NCBI RefSeq assembly: GCF_000527095.1
Contig: NZ_AZUN01000001.1
Span: 3,113,501-3,177,500 of the forward strand
DNA from: Methylomicrobium lacus LW14
GTDB taxonomy: Bacteria > Pseudomonadota > Gammaproteobacteria > Methylococcales > Methylomonadaceae
Direction: 5' to 3'
Length of the DNA stretch: 64,000 nt
Below the pieces are notes generated by a model. It was given only the letters and a program-made list of their open reading frames with translations. It searched no databases and was not told where the DNA came from. Each line of letters opens with the position of its first letter. Position 1 is the first letter of the stretch. Positions 24,329 to 32,743 of the stretch are shown piece by piece. A program made the position numbers and the translations under genes.

Positions 24329-26803
24329 ATGAAAAGAATGCTTATCAATGCCACGCAGGCGGAAGAATTGCGGGTCGCTTTGGTAGATGGTCAAAAACTC
24401 TATGATTTTGACATAGAGGTTCCTTCAAAAGAACAGAAAAAATCGAATATTTACAAAGGCATCATCACCCGCGTCGAACCGAGCCTGGAAGCGGCTTTCA
24501 TCAATTACGGCGCCGAAAAACACGGCTTCCTGCCGTTCAAGGAAATTTCACCGGCCTATCGCCATGCCCCGGAAGAAGGCGAGAGCGAAGGCGGCGGCCG
24601 CAAGTCGATCAAGAACCAACTGAGGGAAGGCCAGGAAATCCTGGTGCAGATCGAAAAGGAAGAACGCGGCAACAAAGGCGCCGCGCTAACCACCTACATC
24701 AGTCTGGCCGGCACCTATCTGGTGCTGATGCCGAACAATCCGAAGGCCGGCGGCATCTCCCGCCGCATCGAAGGCGACACCCGCAGCGAACTGCGCGAGG
24801 TGATGGCCGCGCTCGAAATTCCGGACAGCATGGGCCTGATCGTGCGCACAGCCGGTTGCGGCAAGAATGCCGAGGAACTGCAATGGGACTTGAACTACCT
24901 GATGCAGTTGTGGGAAGCGATCGAACGGTCTTCGACCGAGCAGAGCGCGCCTTTCCTGGTGTTCCAGGAAAGCAACGTGATCATCCGCGCGCTGCGCGAC
25001 CATTTGCGCGGCAACATCGACGAAATCCTGATCGATAACGAAGAGTCGTTCCACCTGGTCAAAAACTTTCTGAAGCAGGTAATGCCGCATTTCCTGCCCA
25101 AGGCCAAGCTCTACCAGGATTCGGTGCCGCTGTTCAGCCGCTATCAGATCGAATCGCAGATCGAACTCGCTTATGGCCGCGAAGTGCCCTTGCCTTCCGG
25201 CGGCGCGCTGGTGATCGACCATACCGAGGCGTTGACCTCGATCGACATCAACTCGGCGCGCGCGACCAAGGGCAGCGACATCGAAGAAACCGCGCTGAAC
25301 ACCAACCTCGAAGCCTGCGACGAAATCGCCCGCCAATTGCGCCTGCGCGACTCCGGCGGCCTGTTCGTGATCGACTTCATCGACATGATGTCGAGCAAAA
25401 ACCAGCGCTCCGTCGAAAACCGCCTGCGCGATGCGCTAAAGATCGATCGCGCCCGCATCCAGACCGGCCGCATCTCGCGCTTCGGCCTGCTCGAAATGTC
25501 CCGGCAACGGATGCGTCCGTCGCTCGACGATTCGACCCAATTGACGTGCCCGCGCTGCAAGGGTCAGGGCTCGATCCGCAATGTCGAATCGGTCGCCCTG
25601 TCGGTGCTGCGCATCATCGAGGAAGAAGCGATGAAGAAGGGCACCGAAAAGGTCATCGCGCATCTGCCGATCGATTGCGCGACCTTTTTACTGAATGAAA
25701 AACGCAACAACATCGAGCAGATCGAAAACCGCCTGAAAGTCGATATCGTCGTTCTGCCGAGCAAACACCTGGAAACCCCGGCCTACGACATCGAGCGCAT
25801 CAAGGAGAAAGACGCGGGCGAAGAAAAATCCAGCTACCAGCAGATCAAGGCCGAGGAAATCTCGATTCCGGAATTTGCGCAGCAGGAGAGACAGCGCACA
25901 GAAAAAGCCGCGATCAAGGAGTTCATGCCCGATTCGCCTGCGCCGGTACAGAACCGGAGCGAAGCGGCCAGCTTGATCAAACGCTTCTGGCAGAAGCTGG
26001 TCGGCCCGTCGAAAGAGCCGGCCGAGGAGCCCGTGAAGGAGAAGCCGGAGCAAACGGCCGAGAGGAGCAAACCGGCAAGGCATGACAGGAACAAAAAGAA
26101 ACCCGGCAAGGAGCATGCAGGTAAACAGGAAGCGCGTCCGCCGCGTCCGCCGCGCGAACCACAGGAACCGCGCGAACAACGGGAACCTCGGGAGCAGCGG
26201 GAACCCCGCGAGCAAAGGGAACCCCGTGAGCAAAGGGAACTCCGTGAGCAACGGGAGCCCCGCGAGCAAAGGGAACCCCGCGAGCAACGGGAACCCCGTG
26301 AACAACGGGAACCTCGCGAGCAGCAGGGACCCCGCGAGCAACGAGAACCGCGTGAGCAACGGGAGCCCCGCGAGCAGCGGGAACCGCGCGAGCAACGCAA
26401 GCCGGTCGAGCGCCCGCAAGAGCGGCCGGCGCAGGTCCTGGAGCCCGGCGAGCAGCCGGCGGATACTTCGGTTGCCGTGCTTGACGAGACTCAAGTGACT
26501 GAGGCGTCCGCCGCCAACGGCGAGCAAAAACGGTCATCCAACGGCAAGCGCCGCGGACCGCGCCGCCGTTCGAGACATTCCGGCAACAGACGCCAGGACG
26601 CGAGCGCCACCGGCGGCGAAGCCGGCGCCGAGTCTGTAGGCCAGTCGGAAGCGCCGGCTTATGCGAGGGACTCCGCAGAAGCTCAGGGCGGCGGATCGCA
26701 TCAGGAGCCTGCGGCACAACCGGAGCGCCCAACGCGTCCCGAAGCCGAATCGAAGCCGGCTCCGGCGGAAAGCGTTCACCACGAATCGGGCGGCGATTCC
26801 TGA
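24329..26803 (+). CDS. rne: Ribonuclease E
   Basis: An 824-residue endoribonuclease that initiates mRNA decay and matures rRNA and tRNA. The catalytic half is intact: S1 domain (about 35-120, GIITRVEPSLEAAFINYG), 5'-sensor and RNase H-like region, DNase I-like site with aspartates D306 (SIDINSARATKG) and D349 (FVIDFIDMM), and the zinc-link cysteines C407 and C410 (CPRCKGQG). The C-terminal half is shorter than in E. coli and disordered, rich in Arg, Glu, Gln and Pro. It contains 13 tandem hexapeptides and then a basic RRGPRRRSRHSG-type segment probably binding RNA. A membrane-anchor helix and degradosome sites cannot be assigned with certainty. Confidence 0.96.
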   Translation: MKRMLINATQAEELRVALVDGQKLYDFDIEVPSKEQKKSNIYKGIITRVEPSLEAAFINYGAEKHGFLPFKEISPAYRHAPEEGESEGGGRKSIKNQLREGQEILVQIEKEERGNKGAALTTYISLAGTYLVLMPNNPKAGGISRRIEGDTRSELREVMAALEIPDSMGLIVRTAGCGKNAEELQWDLNYLMQLWEAIERSSTEQSAPFLVFQESNVIIRALRDHLRGNIDEILIDNEESFHLVKNFLKQVMPHFLPKAKLYQDSVPLFSRYQIESQIELAYGREVPLPSGGALVIDHTEALTSIDINSARATKGSDIEETALNTNLEACDEIARQLRLRDSGGLFVIDFIDMMSSKNQRSVENRLRDALKIDRARIQTGRISRFGLLEMSRQRMRPSLDDSTQLTCPRCKGQGSIRNVESVALSVLRIIEEEAMKKGTEKVIAHLPIDCATFLLNEKRNNIEQIENRLKVDIVVLPSKHLETPAYDIERIKEKDAGEEKSSYQQIKAEEISIPEFAQQERQRTEKAAIKEFMPDSPAPVQNRSEAASLIKRFWQKLVGPSKEPAEEPVKEKPEQTAERSKPARHDRNKKKPGKEHAGKQEARPPRPPREPQEPREQREPREQREPREQREPREQRELREQREPREQREPREQREPREQREPREQQGPREQREPREQREPREQREPREQRKPVERPQERPAQVLEPGEQPADTSVAVLDETQVTEASAANGEQKRSSNGKRRGPRRRSRHSGNRRQDASATGGEAGAESVGQSEAPAYARDSAEAQGGGSHQEPAAQPERPTRPEAESKPAPAESVHHESGGDS
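26171..26404 (+). repeat. 13 tandem 18-bp units coding REQREP in rne
   Basis: Thirteen consecutive hexapeptide units, mostly REQREP with variants REQREL, REQQGP and REQRKP, fill codons 615-692. Synonymous positions differ between copies (CGC/CGG/CGT, GAA/GAG, CAA/CAG), so the array is not a very recent slippage product and the protein sequence seems to be kept. It lies in the disordered C-terminal half of RNase E. Confidence 0.9.
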
Positions 26804-26812
26804 TTCTGAATC

Positions 26813-26844
26813 AAATGGCGGGTTTTTAACCCGCCATTTTTTTT
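26813..26844 (+). terminator. Intrinsic terminator of rne
   Basis: A 10-bp stem AAATGGCGGG / CCCGCCATTT with a 7-base loop is followed directly by a run of Ts (26840-26844, continuous with the stem's terminal Ts). It lies 10 bases after the rne stop. A textbook rho-independent terminator. Confidence 0.92.
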
Positions 26845-27128
26845 GTCAGGAACTCGATGAAATCGCCGACTTTATTGTCGATAGGGATCTACGACAAAAT
26901 GGCCGGCAGCGCCGAGTCATTTCAGTCCATCTTGTACGCCGAACTCAGGAGAGCCATCGTCGGGGTGATGCGCGAAGCGGCGGATAATGAAGCCCAGTCT
27001 CCTGCGTTACGATGTCGTAAGGCGTGTTCGCTTCCTCTGTTCTCTTCGAGCGTTAATGTTCCGAATGGATATACTCCTAGCCAAATGGTCTAATAGAAAA
27101 TAACTCAACAACACTCAGGATAAATGTT
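26845..27128 (+). other. Intergenic region, no convincing gene
   Basis: A 78-codon frame (26857-27093) and an overlapping frame reading QELDEIADFIVDRDLRQNG are both open but match nothing I recognise, and neither has a good ribosome-binding site. They may be remnants of a lost gene. The promoter of the following lipoprotein operon should lie in the right-hand part. Confidence 0.3.
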
Positions 27129-27824
27129 ATGTCGCCGTTACTGAATGACAAAAAAAGGGTTTGGTACTTTATTTTTCCCTTGCTGTTGGCATTGCTGTCA
27201 GGCTGTGCGAGCGAATCGCATCGGGCATTGACGCCGGAAACCGTGCCGTCTTCGATGACCGCTTATCAGGGCGTCAAGCATGTTCTGACTGTCGGCAAGT
27301 TCCAAAACCGTTCTGCCTATATGCGCGGCATATTCTCCGACGGCTTCGATCAATTGGGCAGCCAGGCCAAGACGATTCTGAAAACGCATCTACAGCAATC
27401 AGGACGCTTTGATGTGGTCGATCGGGAAAACATGGAAGAGATCGGTCAGGAAGCCAAGATCAGAGGTGCGGAGCAGCAACTGGAAGGCGCCGAGGTGGTG
27501 TTGACCGGTGATGTGACCGAATTCGGCCGGCGCACGACCGGCGATACGCAACTGTTCGGCATTCTCGGCTACGGCAAAACCCAAGTCGCCTATACCAAGG
27601 TCGCTTTGAATGTGGTCGATGTCAAAACCTCGAAGATCATTTATTCGGTGCAGGGCGCCGGGGAATATGAGCTGAGCAACCGCGAAGTGATCGGTTTCGG
27701 TTCGCAGGCCGGCTACGATGCGACGCTGAACGGCAAGGTGCTGAATCTTGCGATCATGGAGGCGGTCAACCGTTTGATCGAAGGCATGGAGCACGGCCAA
27801 TGGCGACCATCGTTAAGCCGTTAG
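27129..27824 (+). CDS. CsgG-family outer-membrane lipoprotein
   Basis: A 231-residue lipoprotein with a signal peptide and lipobox LLSGC (acylated Cys26). The mature part has the CsgG-like fold: HVLTVGKFQNRS, LKTHLQQSGRFDVVDREN, GAEVVLTGDVTEFG and KVALNVVDVKTSKIIYSVQG. It is shorter than curli CsgG, and no other curli genes are present. It is the first of three overlapping lipoprotein genes (CsgG-like, DUF4810, DUF799) that occur together in many proteobacteria. By analogy it probably forms an outer-membrane complex, but its function is not established. Confidence 0.88.
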   Translation: MSPLLNDKKRVWYFIFPLLLALLSGCASESHRALTPETVPSSMTAYQGVKHVLTVGKFQNRSAYMRGIFSDGFDQLGSQAKTILKTHLQQSGRFDVVDRENMEEIGQEAKIRGAEQQLEGAEVVLTGDVTEFGRRTTGDTQLFGILGYGKTQVAYTKVALNVVDVKTSKIIYSVQGAGEYELSNREVIGFGSQAGYDATLNGKVLNLAIMEAVNRLIEGMEHGQWRPSLSR

Positions 27825-28153
27825 GATTGGCGTTCTGCTTTCTGGCGTTATCGGGCTGCGCTCCCGCGCCGTCACTCTATTATTGGGGCGAGTACGAAGA
27901 TCTGATCTATCAGATGTATGCAGAGCCCGGCTCGGCCGATCCTGCGACTCAGATCGCCAAACTCCGCGAAGACATCGGCAAGGCGGGCGAGGCGGGCAAG
28001 CCCGTGCCGCCCGGACTGCATGCGCATCTTGGCTATTTGTATTTTTTGCAGAGCGATACGCACGCGGCCGTGCTCGAATTCGAAACCGAGAAAAAGCTGT
28101 TTCCGGAGTCGGCGACCTTTGTTGACGGCATGCTAGGCAGGTTAAAAAAATGA
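27800..28153 (+). CDS. DUF4810 lipoprotein
   Basis: A 117-residue lipoprotein with lipobox ALSGC (Cys20), followed by the DUF4810 hallmark LYYWGEYEDLIYQMY and a single helical-repeat-like region (GLHAHLGYLYFLQSDTHAAV). It overlaps the CsgG-like gene by 25 bases and the DUF799 gene by 4, indicating translational coupling and a shared complex. Its biochemical role is unknown. Confidence 0.88.
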   Translation: MATIVKPLGLAFCFLALSGCAPAPSLYYWGEYEDLIYQMYAEPGSADPATQIAKLREDIGKAGEAGKPVPPGLHAHLGYLYFLQSDTHAAVLEFETEKKLFPESATFVDGMLGRLKK

Positions 28154-28815
28154 AATCCGTCCATCCGATTTTGCAATGCTGGCTTGCCCTGCTGTTGATC
28201 ACGATCACCGGTTGCGCAGCCACGCCGCCGTTCGATTATTCGTTGTTTCGCAGCCACCGTCCGCGCTCGATTCTGGTGCTGCCGCCCTTGAACCAGACGA
28301 CCGACGTGAACGCGCCGTACAGCTATTTATCGACGATTACCCGGCCTTTGGCCGAGTGCGGCTATTATGTGTACCCGGTGGCCGTGGTCGATGCGTATAT
28401 GAAAGAAAACGGCCTGCCGTCGGCGGAAGAGATGCATGGCGTCGCGCTCAAAAAAATCCGCGACATCATCGGCGCGGACGCGGTGCTTTATGTCACGATC
28501 GAGGAATGGGGACAAAAATATGTCGTGGTCCAGTCGGTTACGACGATCAGGGCCACGGCGCAATTGATCGACACCGTCTCGGGCCAAGTCATCTGGCACG
28601 GAACGCAAGCGGTCAGCCAGGGTTCGGGCGGAGGCGGCGATCCGATCGCGATGTTGATCGCCGCGGCAGTCACCCAAATGATCGGCAATGTCAGCGATTT
28701 TACCCATGACTTATCGCGGACGGCGAACCACGGCATGATCTACAATGTCGACAACGGCTTTTTGGCGGGGCCTTATTTGCCGCCGCAAGAGAATGAGCAT
28801 TGTGGCAAGTATTGA
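28150..28815 (+). CDS. DUF799 / GNA1162-type lipoprotein
   Basis: A 221-residue lipoprotein with lipobox TITGC (Cys22). It contains SILVLPPLNQTTDVNAPYSY, LAECGYYVYPVAVVDAYMKE and IGADAVLYVTIEEWGQKY, characteristic of the DUF799 family that includes the neisserial antigen GNA1162. The fold resembles TolB/CsgG N-terminal domains. It is the third gene of the coupled lipoprotein operon and ends within 100 bases of the convergent toxin-antitoxin unit. Confidence 0.87.
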   Translation: MKSVHPILQCWLALLLITITGCAATPPFDYSLFRSHRPRSILVLPPLNQTTDVNAPYSYLSTITRPLAECGYYVYPVAVVDAYMKENGLPSAEEMHGVALKKIRDIIGADAVLYVTIEEWGQKYVVVQSVTTIRATAQLIDTVSGQVIWHGTQAVSQGSGGGGDPIAMLIAAAVTQMIGNVSDFTHDLSRTANHGMIYNVDNGFLAGPYLPPQENEHCGKY

Positions 28816-28905
28816 GCATTTTGCATTTGCCTTCAATGAGCCGTATGAAATCGTGAACGATATGGTCCCTTACGTCACATCATATTACGTGTGACAAGAA
28901 AGCTA

Positions 28906-29400
28906 TCAATTACGCAGCACGAACTGCGCTGTCATCGACTCGAGCAGATCAAAGGTATTGCAAAAATCGACGCCAAACTCTCGGCAAATATTCGGAACCT
29001 TTACTTTCTTACTGCCAGGAGGGACAGGCACCTCATGCGTCACCACGGTCGCGCCCAATATTTTGGCTTTGGCGATTAACCAAGGATCAGCAACCGCAAG
29101 AAAGCTACTGGTATAAGGTTCCGTATAGTCGGGATACTCCACCACAAATTGTGCAATTTTAGCGAATACTTCCTGTGTTGCTCCATCATCTACTTCAATA
29201 AAGTGAGGTTGACGAGCTTTCACCCATTCCGAGAGTTCATCCCCACTTTTGCTAAGTTCATCGAAAACCATGCGGATGCTGCCTAAATGACCGAAAGTGA
29301 ATTGTAAGTCCATCCATTCCCAAAATCCCGGACAAACAGTCATGCGATAGTAGCGGTTTTTGGCTTCAATGTAGACGTTGGCATCCAGCAGATAAATCAA
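28906..29400 (-). CDS. DUF4411 PIN-like toxin
   Basis: A 164-residue protein starting MIYLLDANVYIEAKNRYYRM, the DUF4411 signature with the first PIN-domain acidic residue. Further acidic residues occur in FDELSKSGDELSEW and AVADPWLIAKAKILGATVVT. PIN-like proteins of this family are predicted RNases. The start overlaps the stop of the upstream XRE-ImmA gene by 4 bases (ATGA). DUF4411 with an XRE-ImmA partner is a known predicted type II toxin-antitoxin arrangement. Base composition is less GC-rich than the neighbours, suggesting transfer. Confidence 0.88.
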   Translation of the reverse strand: MIYLLDANVYIEAKNRYYRMTVCPGFWEWMDLQFTFGHLGSIRMVFDELSKSGDELSEWVKARQPHFIEVDDGATQEVFAKIAQFVVEYPDYTEPYTSSFLAVADPWLIAKAKILGATVVTHEVPVPPGSKKVKVPNICREFGVDFCNTFDLLESMTAQFVLRN

Positions 29401-30539
29401 ATTCTGAGCTCCTTATGTGCAAAAGCTGCCAGTTTGTCGGGTTTAACACCAAGCAACTGCCAAGCTTCCCGAAGTAGCATACGGCCACTTAATGCCTCAC
29501 TGGCAACGGCCTGCGCAAAACGTTTGCTGACTTTACTCATTTGCATCCGGTTGTAAGTCGGTGAGCCTTCTTTTTCCCGCGCTTTGTAATCGGCCTGCAG
29601 CTTGTTTACATAAGTCCAATACTCACCATCAGTGATCAGGCTTAACTCAAATGCCCGACGGGCGATTACCCATTGGCTGACATGAAAATGGCTAGACAAG
29701 AAGGGCAAGTTGATTTTCCAATTGTCGGTATCGGATTTCCAAAAAGCGTAAAACTCAATTTCAGGTGCAAGAAATTCCGCCGCAACGGCATTACACAATT
29801 GCTCTACTTTGCCTTGGCTTCGAGGATTTGCATCAGATATACCGGATTCTCCCACCCAGATATGAGTCAATTCGTGAATTAAGGTAAACAATCGGGCTTC
29901 GGGACAATCAGCTGTATTGATAAAGATGACTGGAGCAAACCAATCAGCAATCGCAAATCCTCTGAATTCGTCAACATTCAACAAGCGGCGTGTGTTGCTG
30001 CCCACCATCCCGCTACGCATGACCAAAACGCCTAAAGACTCAATTCGAGCGACCAAGTCGCGCGTATAGTCTTCCCAACTTCCTCGTTCCGGCCAAGGTT
30101 TTAAGCCTAAATGAGTTTTCATGTCGGCAACGATAGTATATACCGGAGTCTGCACGGACTGACGACCCACCACGACAACCCCGCCTGTACCTCTTTCCTT
30201 TTGATATTCCTGGTACCAAAGCTGGCGTTGAAGGACATCCTTGATGGTATCGCGTAAGTTGATGCTTATCTCCTCCGGAGTACGATCGCCTACAGTGCGT
30301 AGATCGGGAATAGGCAGTTCGTCTTTCGGAGGCTGCTTAAGAAAAAGATAACCGAACGGTATGTGAGTGTGGTGGGCATAGTTCTGAGCCTGCTTAAAGG
30401 TCGGTCGAGTTTCCCCTTGCTCCCATGCGGTCAGTTTTTCTTCGTCAACATTCAACTTGCGGGCAAGACCAGACACATCCAGACCGGCACGATGCCGCGC
30501 CCAGCTAAGGATATCCGGATTGATCATCGCCTGTGTCAT
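29397..30539 (-). CDS. XRE-family regulator with ImmA/IrrE metallopeptidase domain (putative antitoxin)
   Basis: A 380-residue fusion. An N-terminal helix-turn-helix of the XRE type (about 10-65: ARHRAGLDVSGLARKLNVDE, LTAWEQGETRPTFKQAQNYA) is followed by an ImmA/IrrE domain with the zinc motif HELTH (in FTLIHELTHIWVG, about residue 220) and a downstream glutamate-rich helix. ImmA cleaves phage repressors, and IrrE acts in stress response; in this pairing the protein probably represses the operon and neutralises the DUF4411 toxin, perhaps through regulated proteolysis. Spacing and overlap show an operon of two. Confidence 0.87.
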   Translation of the reverse strand: MTQAMINPDILSWARHRAGLDVSGLARKLNVDEEKLTAWEQGETRPTFKQAQNYAHHTHIPFGYLFLKQPPKDELPIPDLRTVGDRTPEEISINLRDTIKDVLQRQLWYQEYQKERGTGGVVVVGRQSVQTPVYTIVADMKTHLGLKPWPERGSWEDYTRDLVARIESLGVLVMRSGMVGSNTRRLLNVDEFRGFAIADWFAPVIFINTADCPEARLFTLIHELTHIWVGESGISDANPRSQGKVEQLCNAVAAEFLAPEIEFYAFWKSDTDNWKINLPFLSSHFHVSQWVIARRAFELSLITDGEYWTYVNKLQADYKAREKEGSPTYNRMQMSKVSKRFAQAVASEALSGRMLLREAWQLLGVKPDKLAAFAHKELRI

Positions 30540-30801
30540 TGGTTGCGCGCAATAGTATTAAAGATGGTTCAATGCAATAATTCTACTCCAGTTATCGATG
30601 ATTTGGCAGGGAAATGCGTCAGACCGCTAATCCAGTAAGGTAGACATTTCACAACTTAACGCAGCATGAAGCTCCGTTTTATCACTGACAGTGGTTTGCC
30701 ATATCCGATGGATGCCGATGGAGGGAGGTCTGACGTTGCTAAAGGTAAGCGGAGATTACCACTGCAAAGTTACAAGAGATTTTTCATGAGGACAAACGCA
30801 C
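30540..30801. other. Intergenic spacer between XRE-ImmA gene and aldehyde dehydrogenase
   Basis: The spacer should hold both divergent promoters. A 9-base inverted repeat, CGTCAGACC (30617-30625) and GGTCTGACG (30727-30735), lies about 100 bases apart. A 49-codon ORF (about 30666-30815) is not convincing. An AGGAC-like ribosome-binding site precedes the aldehyde dehydrogenase ATG. Confidence 0.35.
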
Positions 30802-32247
30802 ATGACAGATATTAAGCAATCCCCTTATCCGATTTACGTTGCGGGAAGCTTTAAAACCACGGTCCATCCTCTGGATGTCATCAGCCCTTATACGCAACAA
30901 TGCGTTTATAAAACCTTTACCGCCGGGGCGGATGATTATGAAACGGCCGCTACCGCCGCCTGCGCCGTGCGCCAGACCATGCAGGACTTGCCGGTTTACG
31001 AACGCTTTCGGATTCTGACCGAAATTGCACAAGGCATTCTTGCAAACCGAGGCGAACTGGCCGTCATCATGGCCCGGGAAGCGGGCAAGCCGCTCAAGAC
31101 CGCACACGGCGAAATCGAACGCGCGGCGCAGACCTTTCTGACCGCCGCCGAAGAAGCCAAACGCTTGCCGGGCGAAGTCCTCAGCATCGATTGGCACCGT
31201 TCCGGCGCGCGAAAAGACGCTATCGTCAAATATTTTCCGGTCGGCGTAGTCGCCGCGATTACACCGTTTAATTTTCCGTTGAATCTGGTCGCGCATAAAA
31301 TCGCCCCGGCGATCGCCGCCGGCTGTCCGATCGTCGTAAAGCCCGCTTCGAAAACGCCGATTACGGCGCTGGCGCTGGCCAAAATTATCGACCGCACCGG
31401 CCTGCCGAAAGGCGCTTTGTCTGTGTTGCCGATGGATCGCAACATCGGCAATCGATTGGTGACCGATCCGCGTTTTAGTCTGCTCAGTTTCACCGGCTCG
31501 GCGGAAAACGGCTGGAAAATGAAACAACAGGCGGGCAAAAAGAAAGTGCTGCTGGAACTGGGTGGTAATGCGGCGTTGATCGTCGATAAAGATGCCGATG
31601 TTGCGCTAGCCGCCGCGAAAGCGGTCAGTGGCGGTTTTAGTTACGCAGGCCAATCGTGCATCCATACTCAGCGGATCTATGTCGAAGAGTCGGTCTTCGA
31701 ACCGTTCGTTAGCCATTTTCTGGCGGCCATGGAAAAATGGGTCATCGGCGACCCGGAACAACCGGACACCGATTTTTCCGCGATGATAGCCGAGCATCAT
31801 GCCCTGCGCATCGAATCCTGGGTGCGGGAAGCCGTTGCCGGCGGGGCGGCGCTATTGGCGGGCGGAACGCGTCGAGGGAGTTTGTATGCGCCGACGGTTT
31901 TGACCGGCACCGATCCGGCGATGAAAGTCTGCGCACTGGAAGCCTTTGCGCCGGCCGTGGTGATCGAACGGTTTACCGATTTCAAAGCCGCCGTAGCGGC
32001 CGTCAATGCCTCGGACTTCGGCTTGCAAGCCGGCGTATTTACGTTCGACAGCCGGAAAATCCATTATGCTTTTCAGAACCTGCGTGTCGGCGGGGTCATC
32101 GTGAACGAAGTGCCGAGTTTCCGCGCCGATCATATGCCTTACGGAGGCATCAAAGACTCGGGGATGGGTCGGGAAGGTCCGAAATATGCCATGATGGAAA
32201 TGCTCGAACCCAAAATACTGGTCAGTGATCATAGCCTGGATTGGTGA
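30802..32247 (+). CDS. NAD(P)-dependent aldehyde dehydrogenase
   Basis: A 481-residue ALDH-superfamily enzyme. Visible features: the substrate/cofactor region ITPFNFPLNLVAHKIAPAIA, KPASKTP, FTGSAENG, the general base Glu252 (LELGGNAALIV) and the catalytic Cys286 (AGQSCIHTQRIYV), and near the end the GGIKDSGMGREG motif. It resembles the group containing lactaldehyde and glyceraldehyde-3-phosphate-type dehydrogenases of archaea and bacteria, and phosphonoacetaldehyde dehydrogenases, but the substrate is not deducible. It is convergent with the cytosine deaminase gene, only 6 bases apart. Confidence 0.92.
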   Translation: MTDIKQSPYPIYVAGSFKTTVHPLDVISPYTQQCVYKTFTAGADDYETAATAACAVRQTMQDLPVYERFRILTEIAQGILANRGELAVIMAREAGKPLKTAHGEIERAAQTFLTAAEEAKRLPGEVLSIDWHRSGARKDAIVKYFPVGVVAAITPFNFPLNLVAHKIAPAIAAGCPIVVKPASKTPITALALAKIIDRTGLPKGALSVLPMDRNIGNRLVTDPRFSLLSFTGSAENGWKMKQQAGKKKVLLELGGNAALIVDKDADVALAAAKAVSGGFSYAGQSCIHTQRIYVEESVFEPFVSHFLAAMEKWVIGDPEQPDTDFSAMIAEHHALRIESWVREAVAGGAALLAGGTRRGSLYAPTVLTGTDPAMKVCALEAFAPAVVIERFTDFKAAVAAVNASDFGLQAGVFTFDSRKIHYAFQNLRVGGVIVNEVPSFRADHMPYGGIKDSGMGREGPKYAMMEMLEPKILVSDHSLDW

Positions 32248-32253
32248 GCCGGA

Positions 32254-32724
32254 TTACACTCCGATATCCTCGTTCCAAAGCGTCGGATTCTCCGAAATGA
32301 ACTGTTTCATCATCTCGATGCAGCGGGCGTCCTGGAGTACGTCGACTTTGACACCCCGGCTTCTCAGCAACTCCTCTTCGCCCATGAAGGTGATGTTTTC
32401 GCCGACGATCACATGAGGAATACGGTAAAGCAGGATAGCTCCTGTACACATCGCGCAGGGTGAAAGGGTCGTGTACAGGACGCTCTCCGTGTACACCGAC
32501 GCCGGCAAGCGGCCGCCATTCTCGAGCGCATCCATTTCTCCGTGCAGGATCGCGCTGCCTTTCTGGACGCGGCGGTTATGGCCTCGGCCGATGATCCTGC
32601 CTTGATGAACGAGCACGGAGCCGATCGGGATGCCGCCTTCCGCGAGCCCGGTTTCGGCCTCGGCTATGGCGGCCGCCAGGAATGGGTCACCGTTGATGCT
32701 TGGATTCGAATGCATTGGGGTCAC
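32254..32724 (-). CDS. Yeast-type cytosine deaminase
   Basis: A 156-residue zinc deaminase with the two signature motifs HGEMDALENGGRLP (zinc His, catalytic Glu) and LSPCAMCTGAILLYRIP (two zinc Cys). The remainder is strikingly like the Fcy1 cytosine deaminase of yeast rather than bacterial CodA: VGENITFMGEEELLRSRGVK and a C-terminal MKQFISENPTLWNEDIG. It would convert cytosine to uracil. Guanine deaminase or tRNA adenosine deaminase are less likely given this C-terminus. Starts at 32724 or three codons later are both possible. It lies 19 bases downstream of a metallo-hydrolase gene. Confidence 0.85.
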   Translation of the reverse strand: MTPMHSNPSINGDPFLAAAIAEAETGLAEGGIPIGSVLVHQGRIIGRGHNRRVQKGSAILHGEMDALENGGRLPASVYTESVLYTTLSPCAMCTGAILLYRIPHVIVGENITFMGEEELLRSRGVKVDVLQDARCIEMMKQFISENPTLWNEDIGV

Positions 32725-32743
32725 CTTGAGGAATCAGTCAGGA

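Noticed and set aside
25688..26527. Long minus-strand ORFs rich in Leu/Phe or Cys/Ser/Arg repeats
   Set aside because: They are the antisense of the REQREP repeat array in rne; the repetitive composition is a by-product.
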